From Sphingomonas echinoides ATCC 14820 (lineage in GTDB: Bacteria; Pseudomonadota; Alphaproteobacteria; Sphingomonadales; Sphingomonadaceae), in assembly GCF_000241465.1 (NCBI RefSeq), contig NZ_JH584235.1:3540847-3604846 (forward strand): a DNA stretch of 64,000 nucleotides. The letters are read 5' to 3'. A program made the position numbers and the translations under genes. The notes beneath the pieces are model-generated. The model saw only the letters and a program-made list of their open reading frames with translations, did no database searches and was not told the origin of the DNA. Every line of letters begins with the position of its first letter. Positions within the stretch are counted from its first letter, which is position 1. Below are positions 1 through 9,244 of this stretch, piece by piece.

Positions 1-74
1 GGTTGATCTTGGGATTGGGGATGCGTCCGCCATCGATGGCGCGCTCTCTGCGGTGGTTGTGCGCTAACGACCTT

Positions 75-198
75 GGTCTTCCTCCCTTCCCTGAAAGGGA
101 GGGGGTGGGGGTGGGTTGGCCCGTTGACGAACGGAAGCTCCCAGCCATCGGCCGAGCCACCCCTCGGTGCCCTCCCTTTCAGGGAGGGGAGGAAGACC
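75..198. repeat. Long imperfect inverted repeat
   Basis: Two arms of about 29 nt (75-103 and 170-198) are reverse complements with one visible mismatch, separated by about 66 nt. Each arm is itself a small palindrome built on a ccctttcaggga-type core. It lies between the window edge and the rplL terminator. The first 74 bases hold nothing I can identify. This looks like a paired REP-like element; it carries no gene. Confidence 0.7.
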
Positions 199-217
199 AG
201 GCCAATGACGCGCCCGT

Positions 218-254
218 AAAAAAAGGGGCGGCACCGTGTGGTGCCGCCCCTTTT
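218..254 (-). terminator. Rho-independent terminator of rplJL
   Basis: Read on the minus strand, an 11-bp GC stem (225-235 pairing with 240-250, loop of 4) is followed by seven U residues (A-run at 218-224). It lies about 120 nt beyond the rplL stop, past further hairpins, and is the best terminator for the rplJ-rplL transcript. A short T-run on the other side may make it weakly bidirectional. Confidence 0.85.
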
Positions 255-326
255 CTGTGTCGCGGGCCGGTCATGGGCAAAGCCCATGACGTCGGACGCG
301 GGCTGGGCCCGCGCCGTCCGGCCTTG

Positions 327-364
327 CGGGAGTGCGCTTTAGCCGAGGCTAAAGCGCACTCCCG
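327..364. repeat. Perfect 18-bp palindromic hairpin after rplL
   Basis: Positions 327-344 and 347-364 are exact reverse complements separated by 2 nt, starting 7 nt beyond the rplL stop codon. There is no U-tract, so it is not a classical terminator. Smaller palindromes follow at about 271-291 (arms gtcatgggc/gcccatgac) and about 298-312 (gcgggc/gcccgc). It could stabilise the 3' end of the mRNA or be a REP-type repeat. Confidence 0.75.
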
Positions 365-371
365 CTGCGGC

Positions 372-749
372 TTACTTGACTTCGACGGTTGCGCCGGCTG
401 CTTCCAGCTGGGCCTTGATCTTGGCGGCTTCGTCCTTCGACACGCCTTCCTTGATCGCCTTCGGAGCGGATTCGACCAGCGTCTTGGCTTCGGTCAGGCC
501 GAGCGAGGTGATCGCGCGGACTTCCTTAATGACGTTGATCTTCTTGCCGCCGTCGCCGGTGAGGATGACGTCGAATTCGGTCTGCTCTTCAGCAGCCGGA
601 GCAGCGGCACCGCCGCCAGCTGCCGGAGCTGCTGCAACCGCTGCTGCGGCCGAAACGCCCCACTTCTCTTCGAGAAGCTTCGAAAGGTCAGCCGCTTCGA
701 GAACGGTCAGAGCGGAAAGCTGGTCAACCAGCGCGTTGAGGTCTGCCAT
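372..749 (-). CDS. rplL: 50S ribosomal protein L7/L12
   Basis: This 125-aa acidic protein forms the ribosomal stalk that recruits and activates translation GTPases. The sequence shows the N-terminal dimerisation helix ([20 protein letters not shown]), an Ala/Gly-rich flexible hinge at about residues 35-55, and the C-terminal domain with the typical [10 protein letters not shown] and [10 protein letters not shown] stretches. Length is normal for the family. It is the second gene of rplJ-rplL, 50 nt downstream of rplJ, and is followed by a perfect palindrome and a strong terminator. The call is secure. Confidence 0.98.
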   Translation of the reverse strand: MADLNALVDQLSALTVLEAADLSKLLEEKWGVSAAAAVAAAPAAGGGAAAPAAEEQTEFDVILTGDGGKKINVIKEVRAITSLGLTEAKTLVESAPKAIKEGVSKDEAAKIKAQLEAAGATVEVK

Positions 750-799
750 GTGTAGTCTCCAGTAAAATCAGTTCAGGGTGTAATCTCGAAGGCCTGAAA

Positions 800-1321
800 T
801 CAGGCGTCCGCCTTGTCCTTCTCGGCATAGGCCATGAGAACGCGGGCGAGCTGTGCCGCAGGAGCCTGGGTGATGGTCGCGACCTTGGTTGCGGGTGCAA
901 CCAGAAGGCCAACGATCTTGGCACGCAGTTCATCCAGCGACGGCAGAGTCGCGAGCGCCTTCACGCCGTCCACGTCGAGGACGGTCGCGCCCATCGCCCC
1001 GCCGACGATCTCGAACTTGTCGGTCGTCTTGGCGAAGTCGACAACCACCTTGGCGGCTGCGACAGGGTCGATGGAGCTGGCGAGACCAACCGGCCCGGTG
1101 AGCAGAGCGCCCAGCGAGGTATAGTCGGTGCCGTCCAGCGCGATCTTGGCAAGCTTGTTCTTCGAGACCTTGTAGGTCGCCCCTGCGTCACGCATTGCGT
1201 TACGCAGCTTGGTCGACTGAGCCACCGTCATGCCCAAGTTGCGGGTGACAACCACCACGCCGACTTCGGCAAACGTCTGGTTCAGCTCGGCGACGAGCTC
1301 GGTCTTTTGAGCACGATCCAT
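800..1321 (-). CDS. rplJ: 50S ribosomal protein L10
   Basis: L10 anchors the L7/L12 stalk to 23S rRNA and acts as translational autoregulator of its operon. The N-terminal [14 protein letters not shown], the [14 protein letters not shown] segment and the NKLAKIAL region are typical. An in-frame ATG four codons upstream exists, but I chose the MDRAQK start (173 aa) because L10 proteins of this group begin there. The C-terminal helix (about 135-173) that binds L12 dimers is present. It precedes rplL in one operon and has a long structured leader upstream. Confidence 0.96.
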   Translation of the reverse strand: MDRAQKTELVAELNQTFAEVGVVVVTRNLGMTVAQSTKLRNAMRDAGATYKVSKNKLAKIALDGTDYTSLGALLTGPVGLASSIDPVAAAKVVVDFAKTTDKFEIVGGAMGATVLDVDGVKALATLPSLDELRAKIVGLLVAPATKVATITQAPAAQLARVLMAYAEKDKADA

Positions 1322-1333
1322 GCCATTCTCCAC

Positions 1334-1560
1334 GTTTTGACCTTACCGCGAACGGCAAGGCCGGTTACGAACCGGGCACGCAAATGCGCATCCGGTGTTG
1401 TCCAGCGATGGGGAATGGGAGCGACGCCCCTGGTGGGAGGCGGCAGGCCGGACGCGGAAAACCGCCCCGGCAAAATCCTGTCCCCGTCTCGGCAGGAAAT
1501 TAAGACCGGCAAATCCCGGTCACCTACTGTCTCGGACGGTCCCGCCGTGCTGACGCGCGA
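1334..1560 (-). promoter_or_regulatory. Probable rplJ (L10) mRNA leader and promoter region
   Basis: The 496-nt gap between rplJ and the next gene has no convincing coding frame. On the minus strand, the part next to rplJ contains G-rich self-complementary segments and short recurring motifs (for example GATTTGCCGG and GATTTTGCCGG). L10 leaders that bind the L10-L12 complex are a known attenuation device upstream of rplJL in many bacteria. The boundaries and the call are inference from position and structure. The remainder (about 1561-1817) should hold promoters for rplJ and for the divergent aminotransferase gene. Confidence 0.45.
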
Positions 1561-1817
1561 CGAGAGAGTGCCTGCCCTTAACGGCCCGCGCGGAAAAGTC
1601 AACGCAAAGGCGCAGGCGCGTTTGCGCAGAGAGACAGGAGGCAATGGTCACGCCGATCGGGTAAAATGTCGCGCAATCTCGTGCATTTGAAACAATGAAG
1701 TAGTTTTTCTACGTCTGCATGTAGCTTTTGTGTCGAATTTGCGGAACACTTGCCGCCAAGGGCCGGGGAGCCTGTGCAGGAGAGACAGGAGATTTCGCAA
1801 AAACAGGGGCCGATCCG

Positions 1818-2987
1818 ATGACGCACAGCACCTATCTCAATGAAGAATCGCAGGATGATCTGATGAGCCGCGGCTTTGCCCGGCGCGACCTGGCGCGAAT
1901 CGCGGCGGTGTTCGGGGTGGGGGCGGTGGCCGCGTCGATCGGTCGCCCGGCCTGGGCCTCGGGCGGGGTGCCCGATCCGGCCCCCACGGCGAAGGTGCGG
2001 ATCGGCGCCAACGAATGCTGGACCGGCCCGCTCGCGCCGGGGGCCTTGGCCGCGACCAAGATGGTGTCGCAGGGCAATCGCTATTCGCCGCAGGACCAGC
2101 GCGGCGATTTCATCAAGGCGGTGATGGCGGTCGAGAACGTCCCTTATGACCATGTCGCGCCATGGCCGGGGTCGAGCGATCCCTTGTGCCGCTCGGTCAT
2201 CACTTTCTGTTCGCCGACCAAGGGGCTGGTGACCGCCGATCCGACCTTCGAACTGGCCGGGCGCACCGCCGCCTGGCTGGGCGCACCGGTCAAGGCGGTG
2301 CCGCTGACGGCGGATTATACGCATGACGTGAAGGCGATGTTGGCGGCCAATCCCGATGCGGGGCTTTATTATATCTGCACGCCAAACAACCCGACCGGCA
2401 CGATCACGCCGCTGGCCGACATCGAATGGCTGATCGCCAACAAGCCGGCCGGATCGATGGTGCTGATCGACGAGGCCTATACGCATTTCGCGGGCGTGCC
2501 GGTCGCGTCCTATCTGGCGGTGAAGCATGACGATGTGATCGTGATGCGGACCTTCTCCAAGCTGTTCGGCATGGCGGGGCTGCGTGTCGGCTATATCATC
2601 ACCAACCCCAAGAACATCGCCAAGATGATGCGCTATGACGGCGGCATGCAATCGGGCGCGTTGCCTGTCACCAGCATCGCCTGCGCCACCGCGAGCCTGA
2701 CCGCGGCACCGCTGATCGCCGCACGCCGCGCGCAAATGCAGACCGCGCGCGGGCTGACGCTCGACCACCTCAAGGCCAAGGGGATCGACGTCAAACCGAC
2801 CAACGCCAACATGTTCATGATCGACTGGAAGACCAAGAAAGCCAGCGAGATGCAGGCGGCGTTCCGCAAGGAAAGCATCGAGATCGGGCGGTCCTGGCCG
2901 ATCTGGCCGACGGTCAGCCGCGTCACGGTGGGGTCGAGCGCGGAGATGAAGGCGTTCTGTACGGCGCTGGACAAGATCGTGGCTTGA
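1818..2987 (+). CDS. Tat-exported HisC-like PLP aminotransferase
   Basis: This 389-aa fold-type I aminotransferase resembles histidinol-phosphate transaminase. Visible motifs are NNPTG (substrate side), the LIDEAY aspartate region, and TFSKLFGMAGLRVGY with the probable PLP Schiff-base lysine at about K248. The N-terminus (residues about 18-48) has a twin arginine (ARRDLARI) followed by a hydrophobic stretch ending in WASGG, which is a Tat signal peptide. The start is the ATG at 1818; an upstream in-frame ATG at 1728 adds an unlikely 30 residues. Tat export would deliver a folded, PLP-loaded enzyme to the periplasm. The substrate is unknown. It stands alone, not in a his operon. Confidence 0.85.
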   Translation: MTHSTYLNEESQDDLMSRGFARRDLARIAAVFGVGAVAASIGRPAWASGGVPDPAPTAKVRIGANECWTGPLAPGALAATKMVSQGNRYSPQDQRGDFIKAVMAVENVPYDHVAPWPGSSDPLCRSVITFCSPTKGLVTADPTFELAGRTAAWLGAPVKAVPLTADYTHDVKAMLAANPDAGLYYICTPNNPTGTITPLADIEWLIANKPAGSMVLIDEAYTHFAGVPVASYLAVKHDDVIVMRTFSKLFGMAGLRVGYIITNPKNIAKMMRYDGGMQSGALPVTSIACATASLTAAPLIAARRAQMQTARGLTLDHLKAKGIDVKPTNANMFMIDWKTKKASEMQAAFRKESIEIGRSWPIWPTVSRVTVGSSAEMKAFCTALDKIVA

Positions 2988-3001
2988 GGGGGCTTTAGAA
3001 A

Positions 3002-3111
3002 ACCACTTCCCCGGCGGACGCCGGGGCCCAGTTGTGAGGGCCGAAATAAGGGCGGCTATGCTCTCCCAAGGATCGTCTCGCCCCTGGGCCCCGGCCTTCG
3101 CCGGGGTAGTG
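3002..3111. repeat. REP-like inverted repeat pair
   Basis: Arms at about 3002-3031 and 3084-3111 are near-complementary, built around ccccggc(g)...gccgggg and the shared ctgggcc core. They sit between the convergent aminotransferase and hemW genes. The pair resembles the element at 4913-5020, so it probably belongs to the same dispersed family. It may also act as a bidirectional transcription barrier. Confidence 0.75.
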
Positions 3112-3121
3112 ATTTCTTGCT

Positions 3122-4288
3122 TTACCCTCGCACGATCAGCGGCAGGATCGCGTCGAGCAGCAGCATGCCCGCTTCGGTGACGCCGAGATGGTCGCCGTTG
3201 CGGGCGATCAGGCCTTGCTGTTCAAGGCGCTCAGCGGCGGTCTGGTCGATCAGCGCGGTGGGCGTTGTCTCGCCCAGATGCGCAATCCGCGCGAGATCGA
3301 CGCCTTCGCGCAGGCGCAGGCCCATCAGCAAGGCCTCGGTCGCGCGGGCGTTGGGGGCGAGCGGTTCCTCGATCTGCGCGCCGTGGCCGTTGCGGGCGAC
3401 GGCGCCGATCCAGTTTTCGGGCTTCTTGTGGCGCGCGGTCGCAAGTCCGCCCCGCCTGCCATGTGCCCCGGGTCCGACCCCGGCATAGTCACGATAGCGC
3501 CAGTAAACGAGGTTGTGTCGGCTCTCCGCACCGAGCCGCGCATGGTTGGAGATTTCGTAGGCGGGCAGCCCCGCCGCCGCCGTCATCGCGCGCGTCGCCT
3601 CGAACAGGTCGGCGGCCGAATCGCCATCGGGAATGACGATCCGCCCCGCCGCCGCCTCGGTCGCGAAGCGCGTACCGGACTCGATCGTCAATTGATAAAG
3701 CGAGAGATGCTCGGTGCCGAAGGCGAGCGCGCGGGCGAGTTCGGCCTCCCACGCGGCGAGCGTCTGGCCGGGGCGGGCGTAGATCAGGTCGAAGCTGACG
3801 CGCGCGAAGGCGGCCTGCGCGGTGTCGAGCGCGGCGAGGCCCTCGGTCACATCATGCGCGCGGCCGAGAAAGGCGAGGGCGGCATCGTCGAGCGCTTGCA
3901 GCCCGAGCGACACGCGGTTGACCCCGGCGCGCGCAATGTCGGCAAAGCGCGCCGCTTCGACCGAGGAGGGATTGGCCTCCAGCGTGATTTCGATATCTGG
4001 CTCGGCGGGCCAGTGCATGGTGGCGGCGTCGATCACTGCCGCGACCGTCTCGGGCGGCATCAGCGAAGGCGTGCCGCCACCGAAGAAGATCGAGCCGAGC
4101 CGTCGCCCCGGCAGCGCTTGCGCCTCATAAGCGAGGTCCGCCAGCAGCGCGTCGCGCCACGCCGCCTGGTCCACGCTCTCGCGGACATGGCTGTTAAAGT
4201 CGCAATAGGGACATTTCGAGACGCAGAATGGCCAATGGACATAAAGCGCCAGAGGAGGCGTTAGCAGGAGCGTTTCGGGGGCATTCAT
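3122..4288 (-). CDS. hemW: Radical SAM protein HemW (heme chaperone-like)
   Basis: This 388-aa protein is of the HemN-like radical SAM group. The signature CVSKCPYCDF (C22, C26, C29) would hold the 4Fe-4S cluster. GGGTPSLM, the SLGLQALDD region and the NHARLG/LVYWRYRDYAG segment are typical of HemW rather than true coproporphyrinogen oxidase HemN. HemW is thought to bind heme and insert it into respiratory proteins. The start is the ATG at 4288; an adjacent upstream TTG is possible. In many alphaproteobacteria hemW sits near rdgB and rph, as it does here. Confidence 0.93.
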   Translation of the reverse strand: MNAPETLLLTPPLALYVHWPFCVSKCPYCDFNSHVRESVDQAAWRDALLADLAYEAQALPGRRLGSIFFGGGTPSLMPPETVAAVIDAATMHWPAEPDIEITLEANPSSVEAARFADIARAGVNRVSLGLQALDDAALAFLGRAHDVTEGLAALDTAQAAFARVSFDLIYARPGQTLAAWEAELARALAFGTEHLSLYQLTIESGTRFATEAAAGRIVIPDGDSAADLFEATRAMTAAAGLPAYEISNHARLGAESRHNLVYWRYRDYAGVGPGAHGRRGGLATARHKKPENWIGAVARNGHGAQIEEPLAPNARATEALLMGLRLREGVDLARIAHLGETTPTALIDQTAAERLEQQGLIARNGDHLGVTEAGMLLLDAILPLIVRG

Positions 4289-4327
4289 CAACGGGAGCCT
4301 ATGGGCGTGTCGGGGAGATTACGAAAG

Positions 4328-4897
4328 ATGCGCGTTCACTGGCTGGCTTTGCTGCCGCTGGCATTGCTGATGGGATGCGTCGCATCCGACCCCGATCAAC
4401 CGCCGCGTGTGACTGAGCCACGGCTGAGCGAAGCGCCCGCCGCGCGGGGAGAATCGCTGCTGCAGCGCGCCATGCTCGACGGGCACAACCGCGCGCGCGC
4501 CGCAGTCGGCGCGCCGCCGCTGGCGTGGAATACCGAACTGGCCGAGAACGCTGCGCGCTATGCCACGGTGCTGGCCGCGACGCGCGAGTTCAAACATTCG
4601 ACCGAGCCGCGCGGGCGAATCGCCGAGGGCGAGAACCTCTTCATGGGATCGCGCGGGGCGTATCGCTATGACGAGATGGTGCAGCTCTGGGTCGATGAGG
4701 GGCGCAGCTATCGCGCCGGCGCAGTGCCCGACATCAGCACGACCGGCCGCTGGCAGGATGTCGCGCATTACACACAGATTATCTGGCGGCGCACCAGCCA
4801 GATGGGCTGTGCGCTCGCGAGCAATGCGCGCGACGATTATCTGGTGTGCCGCTATACCCCGCCTGGGAATGTGGTGGGGCAGCACGCGGGAGATTGA
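4328..4897 (+). CDS. CAP/SCP-domain lipoprotein
   Basis: This 189-aa protein starts with a lipoprotein signal (MRVHWLALLPLALLMGC), so it is probably anchored through the lipobox cysteine. The body is a CAP (SCP/PR1-like) domain: HNRARAAVGAPPLAWN, the HS.EPRGRIAEGENLF segment, and HYTQIIWRRTSQMGCA with the conserved histidine. Bacterial CAP proteins are secreted and of uncertain function. An alternative ATG at 4301 adds nine residues; both starts have purine-rich upstream sequence. It is divergent from hemW, separated by under 40 nt. Confidence 0.88.
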   Translation: MRVHWLALLPLALLMGCVASDPDQPPRVTEPRLSEAPAARGESLLQRAMLDGHNRARAAVGAPPLAWNTELAENAARYATVLAATREFKHSTEPRGRIAEGENLFMGSRGAYRYDEMVQLWVDEGRSYRAGAVPDISTTGRWQDVAHYTQIIWRRTSQMGCALASNARDDYLVCRYTPPGNVVGQHAGD

Positions 4898-4912
4898 TGC
4901 GTCCCTAGCCGT

Positions 4913-5020
4913 CCGTCACCCCGGCCTTGCGCCGGGGTCCACCCAGCCGCGCGGATGTCGTGCGATTTTTAGCGTTGCGCGTCTTGCACGGTGGTCTCCG
5001 GCACAAGGCCGGGGTGACGG
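4913..5020. repeat. REP-like inverted repeat pair
   Basis: Arms at about 4913-4940 and 4993-5020 match as reverse complements at about 25 of 28 positions (core caccccggccttg). They flank an AT-richer 50-nt centre between the convergent CAP-lipoprotein and rdgB genes. It is a GC-rich paired palindrome of the kind scattered through this window and has no coding potential. Confidence 0.8.
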
Positions 5021-5028
5021 GTTGGGGT

Positions 5029-5661
5029 TTATAGCACCGCCGCAATCAACTGCGCGAACGCCGCCGCGCGGTGGCTGATTGCGTGCTTCTGCGCCGGGTC
5101 CATCTCGGCATAGGTGACATCGCTGCCGGTCGGCACGAACACCGGATCATAGCCGAAGCCGACCGCGCCGCGTGGCGGCCAGGTGAGCGTGCCGTCGGCG
5201 CGGCCTTCGAACCATTGGACGTGACCGTCGGGCCAGGCGAGCGCGAGGACGCAGACGAAATGCGCGTCGCGGCTGGCATCGGGGCCCTTGGCGGCGAGCG
5301 CTTGTTCGACCTTGGTCATCGCCAGCGTCCAGTCGCGCCCGTTCGGCGTTTCTGCCCAATTGGCGGTGTAGACGCCGGGATCGCCACCCAGCGCATCGAC
5401 GCACAGGCCGCTATCGTCGGCCAGCGCGGGGAGGCCCGACAGGTCGGCTGCCTGCAACGCCTTCAATTCGGCATTGGCGACGAAGGTCGTGCCGGTCTCT
5501 TCGGGCTCGGGCAAATCGAGTTCGGCCGCCGAGATCGCTTCGATGCCAAAAGGGGCGAGGAGCGCGTTGATTTCGCGCACCTTGCCGGCATTGTGGCTGG
5601 CGATGACGAGCTTGCCGGGGGCGAGCTTGCGGATCGCTTGCGGCGGCACGGCCTCGCTCAT
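5029..5661 (-). CDS. rdgB: Non-canonical purine NTP pyrophosphatase (RdgB/HAM1)
   Basis: This 210-aa house-cleaning enzyme hydrolyses dITP, ITP and XTP to monophosphates, keeping deaminated purines out of nucleic acids. The [10 protein letters not shown] motif (about 22-31), [31 protein letters not shown] and the C-terminal [10 protein letters not shown] segment are all diagnostic. Its ATG overlaps the rph stop by 4 nt (ATGA), indicating translational coupling in an rph-rdgB operon. Length is normal. Confidence 0.97.
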   Translation of the reverse strand: MSEAVPPQAIRKLAPGKLVIASHNAGKVREINALLAPFGIEAISAAELDLPEPEETGTTFVANAELKALQAADLSGLPALADDSGLCVDALGGDPGVYTANWAETPNGRDWTLAMTKVEQALAAKGPDASRDAHFVCVLALAWPDGHVQWFEGRADGTLTWPPRGAVGFGYDPVFVPTGSDVTYAEMDPAQKHAISHRAAAFAQLIAAVL

Positions 5662-6374
5662 TTTGCGACGGCCTTGGCTTGCGCGGCGAAGATGTCGGCG
5701 CAGCCGATGCGCGCGAGGCGGAGCAAGCGCAGCAGCGCTTCCTCGTCATAGGTCGCGCCTTCGGCGGTCGCCTGCACTTCGGCAATGTTGCCGTTTTCGA
5801 GCAGCACGAAATTGGCATCGGCGTCGGCGTTCGAATCTTCGTCATAATCGAGGTCGAGCACCGGCGTACCCTTGTAGATGCCGCACGAAATCGCCGCGAC
5901 CTTCTGCGTCAGCGGGTCAGCGGTGAGTTTGCCGGTGGCGAGCAGGCCATCGATGGCGAGGCGCAGCGCGACCCACGCGCCCGAGATCGAGGCGGTGCGG
6001 GTGCCGCCATCGGCCTGGATCACGTCGCAATCGAGCACGATCTGGCGTTCGCCGAGCAGCTTCAAATCGGTGACGGCGCGCAAGCTACGGCCGATCAGGC
6101 GCTGGATTTCCTGGGTGCGGCCGGATTGCTTGCCCTTGGCGGCTTCGCGGCTGCCACGCGTGTGGGTGGCACGCGGGAGCATGCCATATTCGGCGGTGAC
6201 CCAGCCTTCGCCCTTGCCGCGCAGGAACGGCGGCACCTTCTCTTCGATCGAGGCGGTGACCAGCACCTTGGTGTCACCGAAGCCGATCAGCACCGATCCT
6301 TCGGCATGGCGCGTGAAATGGGGCGTGATGGTGATCGCGCGCATCTGGTCGGGGGTACGGCCGCTGGGGCGCAT
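5658..6374 (-). CDS. rph: Ribonuclease PH
   Basis: This 238-aa phosphorolytic 3'-5' exoribonuclease trims tRNA 3' ends. [12 protein letters not shown], the [14 protein letters not shown] segment, [37 protein letters not shown] and [17 protein letters not shown] are typical. I chose the ATG at 6374, which has a CAGGAG ribosome site just upstream; a longer form from 6431 lacks support. It forms an operon with rdgB (4-nt overlap). In many relatives rph is directly divergent from hrcA; here about 3.6 kb separates them. Confidence 0.97.
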   Translation of the reverse strand: MRPSGRTPDQMRAITITPHFTRHAEGSVLIGFGDTKVLVTASIEEKVPPFLRGKGEGWVTAEYGMLPRATHTRGSREAAKGKQSGRTQEIQRLIGRSLRAVTDLKLLGERQIVLDCDVIQADGGTRTASISGAWVALRLAIDGLLATGKLTADPLTQKVAAISCGIYKGTPVLDLDYDEDSNADADANFVLLENGNIAEVQATAEGATYDEEALLRLLRLARIGCADIFAAQAKAVAK

Positions 6375-6471
6375 CGGGAGTCTCCTGAAAATGGGTCGCG
6401 TCGCCGTACCCGTGCGTTGGGGCGGTGTCACCCCTATCTGGGGACCTGGATATTGGAGCCACGCCGCCGCG

Positions 6472-7212
6472 ATGCATAGCTATCAGCCTTCGAGTCAGGA
6501 CCGCATCAAGGGCGCGGGCGGTGCCGCCTTGCTCGTGGTTGCGATCGGCTATGGTTTGGTGAACGGGCTGTCGGTGGATTTCCGCACGAAGATGGTCGAG
6601 GACCTGAAGGCGTTCGTCGTCGCGCCCCCGGCACCGCCTCCCAAACCGGATGTGGTGCCCGCCCCACGCCAGGCGCAGAAGCACAAGGAAGGTGCCGCCT
6701 CTCCCCCCAATTTGAAGGCCAAGGCGAGCGAGGTGGTTGCGCCGCCGATCGTCCTCCACGCCCCGCCGCCGCCCGTGGTGGTCGCGCCGATCGCCGGGGT
6801 TGGCGCGGAGCGATCGGCGGGTGCCGCGCCGGTGATCGGGCCGGGTACGGGCAGCGGCGGGCAGGGCAATGGCACTGGCAGCGGTTCCGGCGGCGACGGC
6901 GATGGCGGCGGTGGCGGGGAAATTCCGCTGCGGCTGATCCACGGCGAACTGCGCTACCGCGATTTGCCGCGACCGCTGTATGAAGCGGGGGTTTCGGGCA
7001 CGGTCGAAATGGAATTCGACGTTGGCGTCAAAGGGCGCGTGACGGGGTGCCGTATCACCCGGTCGAGCGGCAATGCCGCGCTCGATGCCGCCACATGCCA
7101 GTTGATCATCGACAAATTGCGCTACCGGCCGACCCGCAATGCGGCGGGCCAGCCGATCCCCGATACGGTGGTGGGCGAGCAAGTGTGGACGGTGCAGCGC
7201 GACCGCGACTAG
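6472..7212 (+). CDS. TonB-family energy transducer-like protein
   Basis: This 246-aa protein has a short cytoplasmic N-terminus, one membrane segment (about 15-32, [18 protein letters not shown]), a Pro/Ala-rich periplasmic spacer (about 48-110), a Gly-rich low-complexity linker (about 120-152) and a C-terminal TonB-like domain ([19 protein letters not shown]... [15 protein letters not shown]). TonB couples proton motive force via ExbBD to outer-membrane receptors. No exbB or exbD is adjacent. The start at 6472 gives a sensible topology. It may serve one receptor or be a general TonB paralogue. Confidence 0.85.
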   Translation: MHSYQPSSQDRIKGAGGAALLVVAIGYGLVNGLSVDFRTKMVEDLKAFVVAPPAPPPKPDVVPAPRQAQKHKEGAASPPNLKAKASEVVAPPIVLHAPPPPVVVAPIAGVGAERSAGAAPVIGPGTGSGGQGNGTGSGSGGDGDGGGGGEIPLRLIHGELRYRDLPRPLYEAGVSGTVEMEFDVGVKGRVTGCRITRSSGNAALDAATCQLIIDKLRYRPTRNAAGQPIPDTVVGEQVWTVQRDRD

Positions 7213-7221
7213 ATTCGCGCC

Positions 7222-8004
7222 TCAGTCCTTGCCGCTGCCGGGTTCGGCCATGTGGCGATGCGCCTCGGCGAGGACCGACTGGGGCATCACCCCGGCTGCC
7301 GCGACCTGCAGCTTGTTGTGCAAGCCCGACACTATATGGCCCTTGCCGCTCATCAGCGCATCCCAGCCATCTTTGGCGACCTTGGCGGGATCATCCTTTT
7401 TGGCCTGGCCGACGCTGGTGTCCTCCATGCCGGCACGATCGAAGAATTCGGTCTCGGTCGCCCCGGGCATTAGAGTGGTCAGCGTCACGCCCTTCGACTC
7501 TTTGATCTCGTTGCGCAGCGCTTCGGTGAAATTGTCGATAAAGGCTTTGGTGCCGTTATAGACCGCGTTGAACGCGCCGGGGATGTAGCCGGCGATCGAG
7601 CCTGTCACGAGGATTTTGCCGTCGTCGCGCGCGACCATGTCCTTCAGCACGCGCTGAACGAGATACAGCGTGCCCGTGATGTTGGTGTCCACGGCGAAGC
7701 GCCACGTGGCGACATCCTGATCGAGGAAGGCCCCGCCCGTGCCCGTGCCGGCATTGGCGAAGAGTAGGTCGATCGTGCGACCGCCCGTGGCGGCGAGCAC
7801 ATCATCGACCCCGGCGATGGTCGAGAGATCGGCATTGATCGATTGGACGGTGGTGCCGAACTGTTTGAAATCGGCAGCGGCGGCGTCGATCAGCGCTTCA
7901 TTGGCGACGACGAGGATGTCGTACCCATTTTGCGCGGCGAGCGTGGCGAGTTCAAAGCCTATCCCGGTCGATGCGCCGGTGATGACGGCAAATTTGTTGG
8001 GCAT
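7222..8004 (-). CDS. Short-chain dehydrogenase/reductase
   Basis: This 260-aa classical SDR has the NAD(P)-binding TGASTGIG near the N-terminus, NAG (FANAGTGTG), catalytic serine in VTGSIAGYIPG and YxxxK in YNGTK. The substrate cannot be inferred. The ATG at 8004 follows a GGAGAGAG ribosome site. It is the last gene of a three-gene unit, downstream of the zinc alcohol dehydrogenase, with a small hairpin in the 55-nt gap. It converges with the TonB-like gene. Confidence 0.9.
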   Translation of the reverse strand: MPNKFAVITGASTGIGFELATLAAQNGYDILVVANEALIDAAAADFKQFGTTVQSINADLSTIAGVDDVLAATGGRTIDLLFANAGTGTGGAFLDQDVATWRFAVDTNITGTLYLVQRVLKDMVARDDGKILVTGSIAGYIPGAFNAVYNGTKAFIDNFTEALRNEIKESKGVTLTTLMPGATETEFFDRAGMEDTSVGQAKKDDPAKVAKDGWDALMSGKGHIVSGLHNKLQVAAAGVMPQSVLAEAHRHMAEPGSGKD

Positions 8005-8023
8005 GTCTCTCTCCATGATGCTG

Positions 8024-8049
8024 CTCCCCTCCCGCCAGCGGGAGGGGAG
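8024..8049. repeat. REP hairpin (ctcccctcccgc type)
   Basis: Perfect 12-bp palindrome: ctcccctcccgc (8024-8035), a 2-nt loop, then its complement (8038-8049). It lies between the alcohol dehydrogenase and SDR genes. The same core recurs at 54824-54855 and 60489-60577, and one arm is found inside rnr at 51002-51013. Confidence 0.85.
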
Positions 8050-8059
8050 AAAGGTGGCG

Positions 8060-9244
8060 TTACGCCAGGGCTAGGCCGGGCTTCAGCACGACCTTGGTCA
8101 CCTCATTCTGGTTATCGTGGAACATCTTGTAGCCCTTGGGCGCGTCTTCTAGCGCGAGGCGGTGCGAGATGAGGAAGGTGGTGTCGATCTTCTCCTCAAG
8201 GATCGCCGCCAGCAGCCCGGGCAGATAATGCTGCACATGGGTCTGGCCGGTCTTTAGTGTCAGGCCCTTCTCCATGAACGCGCCGAGCGGGAACTTGTCG
8301 ACGAAGCCGCCATAAACGGCGGGCATCGATACGCGGCCGCCCTTGCGACAGGCGAAGATCGCCTGGCGGATCGAATGGGTGCGATCGGTTCCGAGGAAGG
8401 TCGACTTCTTGATCTGGTCGATGACATTGTCGACGAAGAAGCCGTGTGCCTCCAGCCCGACGCTGTCGATCACCGCATCGGGACCGATCCCGCCGGTCAT
8501 CTCCATCAGCGCCTCATAGACCGCCGAATCCTCGAAATTGATCGTCTCCGCGCCGAACTTGCGGGCGAGGTCGAGCCGGTGCGGGAAATGATCGATGGCG
8601 ATGACGCGCTCGGCCCCCATCAGGAAGGCCGATTGCACCGCGAACAGCCCGACCGGGCCGCAGCCCCACACCGCGACGGTGTCGCCGGGTTCGATATCGG
8701 CATTTTCGGCCGCCATCCATCCGGTCGGCAGGATGTCGGACAGGAACAGCACCTTCTCGTCATCGATCCCGTCAGGAATGACGATCGGGCCGACGTCGCT
8801 GAACGGCACGCGGACATATTCCGCCTGGCCGCCGGCATAGCCGCCAGTCATGTGGCTATAGCCGAACAGGCCCGACATCGGCTGGCCGTACAGCGTTTGC
8901 GCAATGTCCTGATTGTCGGCGGGCAATCCGTTGTCGCATGCCGAATATTGGTGTTTGCCGCAATGGTAGCAGCTGCCGCAGGCGATGGTGAACGGGACGA
9001 CGACCTTCTGGCCCTTCTTCAACGTTGATCCCGAGCCGGCTTCGACGACCTCGCCCATGAATTCATGGCCGAGAATGTCGCCTGCCTGCATCGTCGGGAT
9101 ATAGCCGTCATAGAGATGCAGGTCGGAGCCGCAGATGGCGGTGGCGGTGATCTTGATGATCGCGTCGCGCGGGTTGATGATTTCGGGGTCGTCGACGGTA
9201 TCGACGCGGACGTCGTGGCGACCGTGCCAGGTGAGTGCGCGCAT
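8060..9244 (-). CDS. Zinc-dependent alcohol/formaldehyde dehydrogenase-like
   Basis: This 394-aa medium-chain dehydrogenase has [10 protein letters not shown] and GHEFMGEV (catalytic zinc ligands), [17 protein letters not shown] (structural zinc cysteines), and the Rossmann motif [13 protein letters not shown]. The long insertion and overall length fit the glutathione-independent formaldehyde dehydrogenase-like subfamily. The substrate is uncertain. Its ATG overlaps the stop of the upstream SRPBCC gene by one base (TGATG), so the two are translationally coupled. Confidence 0.92.
   Translation of the reverse strand: MRALTWHGRHDVRVDTVDDPEIINPRDAIIKITATAICGSDLHLYDGYIPTMQAGDILGHEFMGEVVEAGSGSTLKKGQKVVVPFTIACGSCYHCGKHQYSACDNGLPADNQDIAQTLYGQPMSGLFGYSHMTGGYAGGQAEYVRVPFSDVGPIVIPDGIDDEKVLFLSDILPTGWMAAENADIEPGDTVAVWGCGPVGLFAVQSAFLMGAERVIAIDHFPHRLDLARKFGAETINFEDSAVYEALMEMTGGIGPDAVIDSVGLEAHGFFVDNVIDQIKKSTFLGTDRTHSIRQAIFACRKGGRVSMPAVYGGFVDKFPLGAFMEKGLTLKTGQTHVQHYLPGLLAAILEEKIDTTFLISHRLALEDAPKGYKMFHDNQNEVTKVVLKPGLALA

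Noticed and set aside
1599..2768. 389-codon minus-strand frame opposite the aminotransferase
   Set aside because: It is Arg/His-rich, with no motif, and the opposite strand has a clear PLP enzyme.
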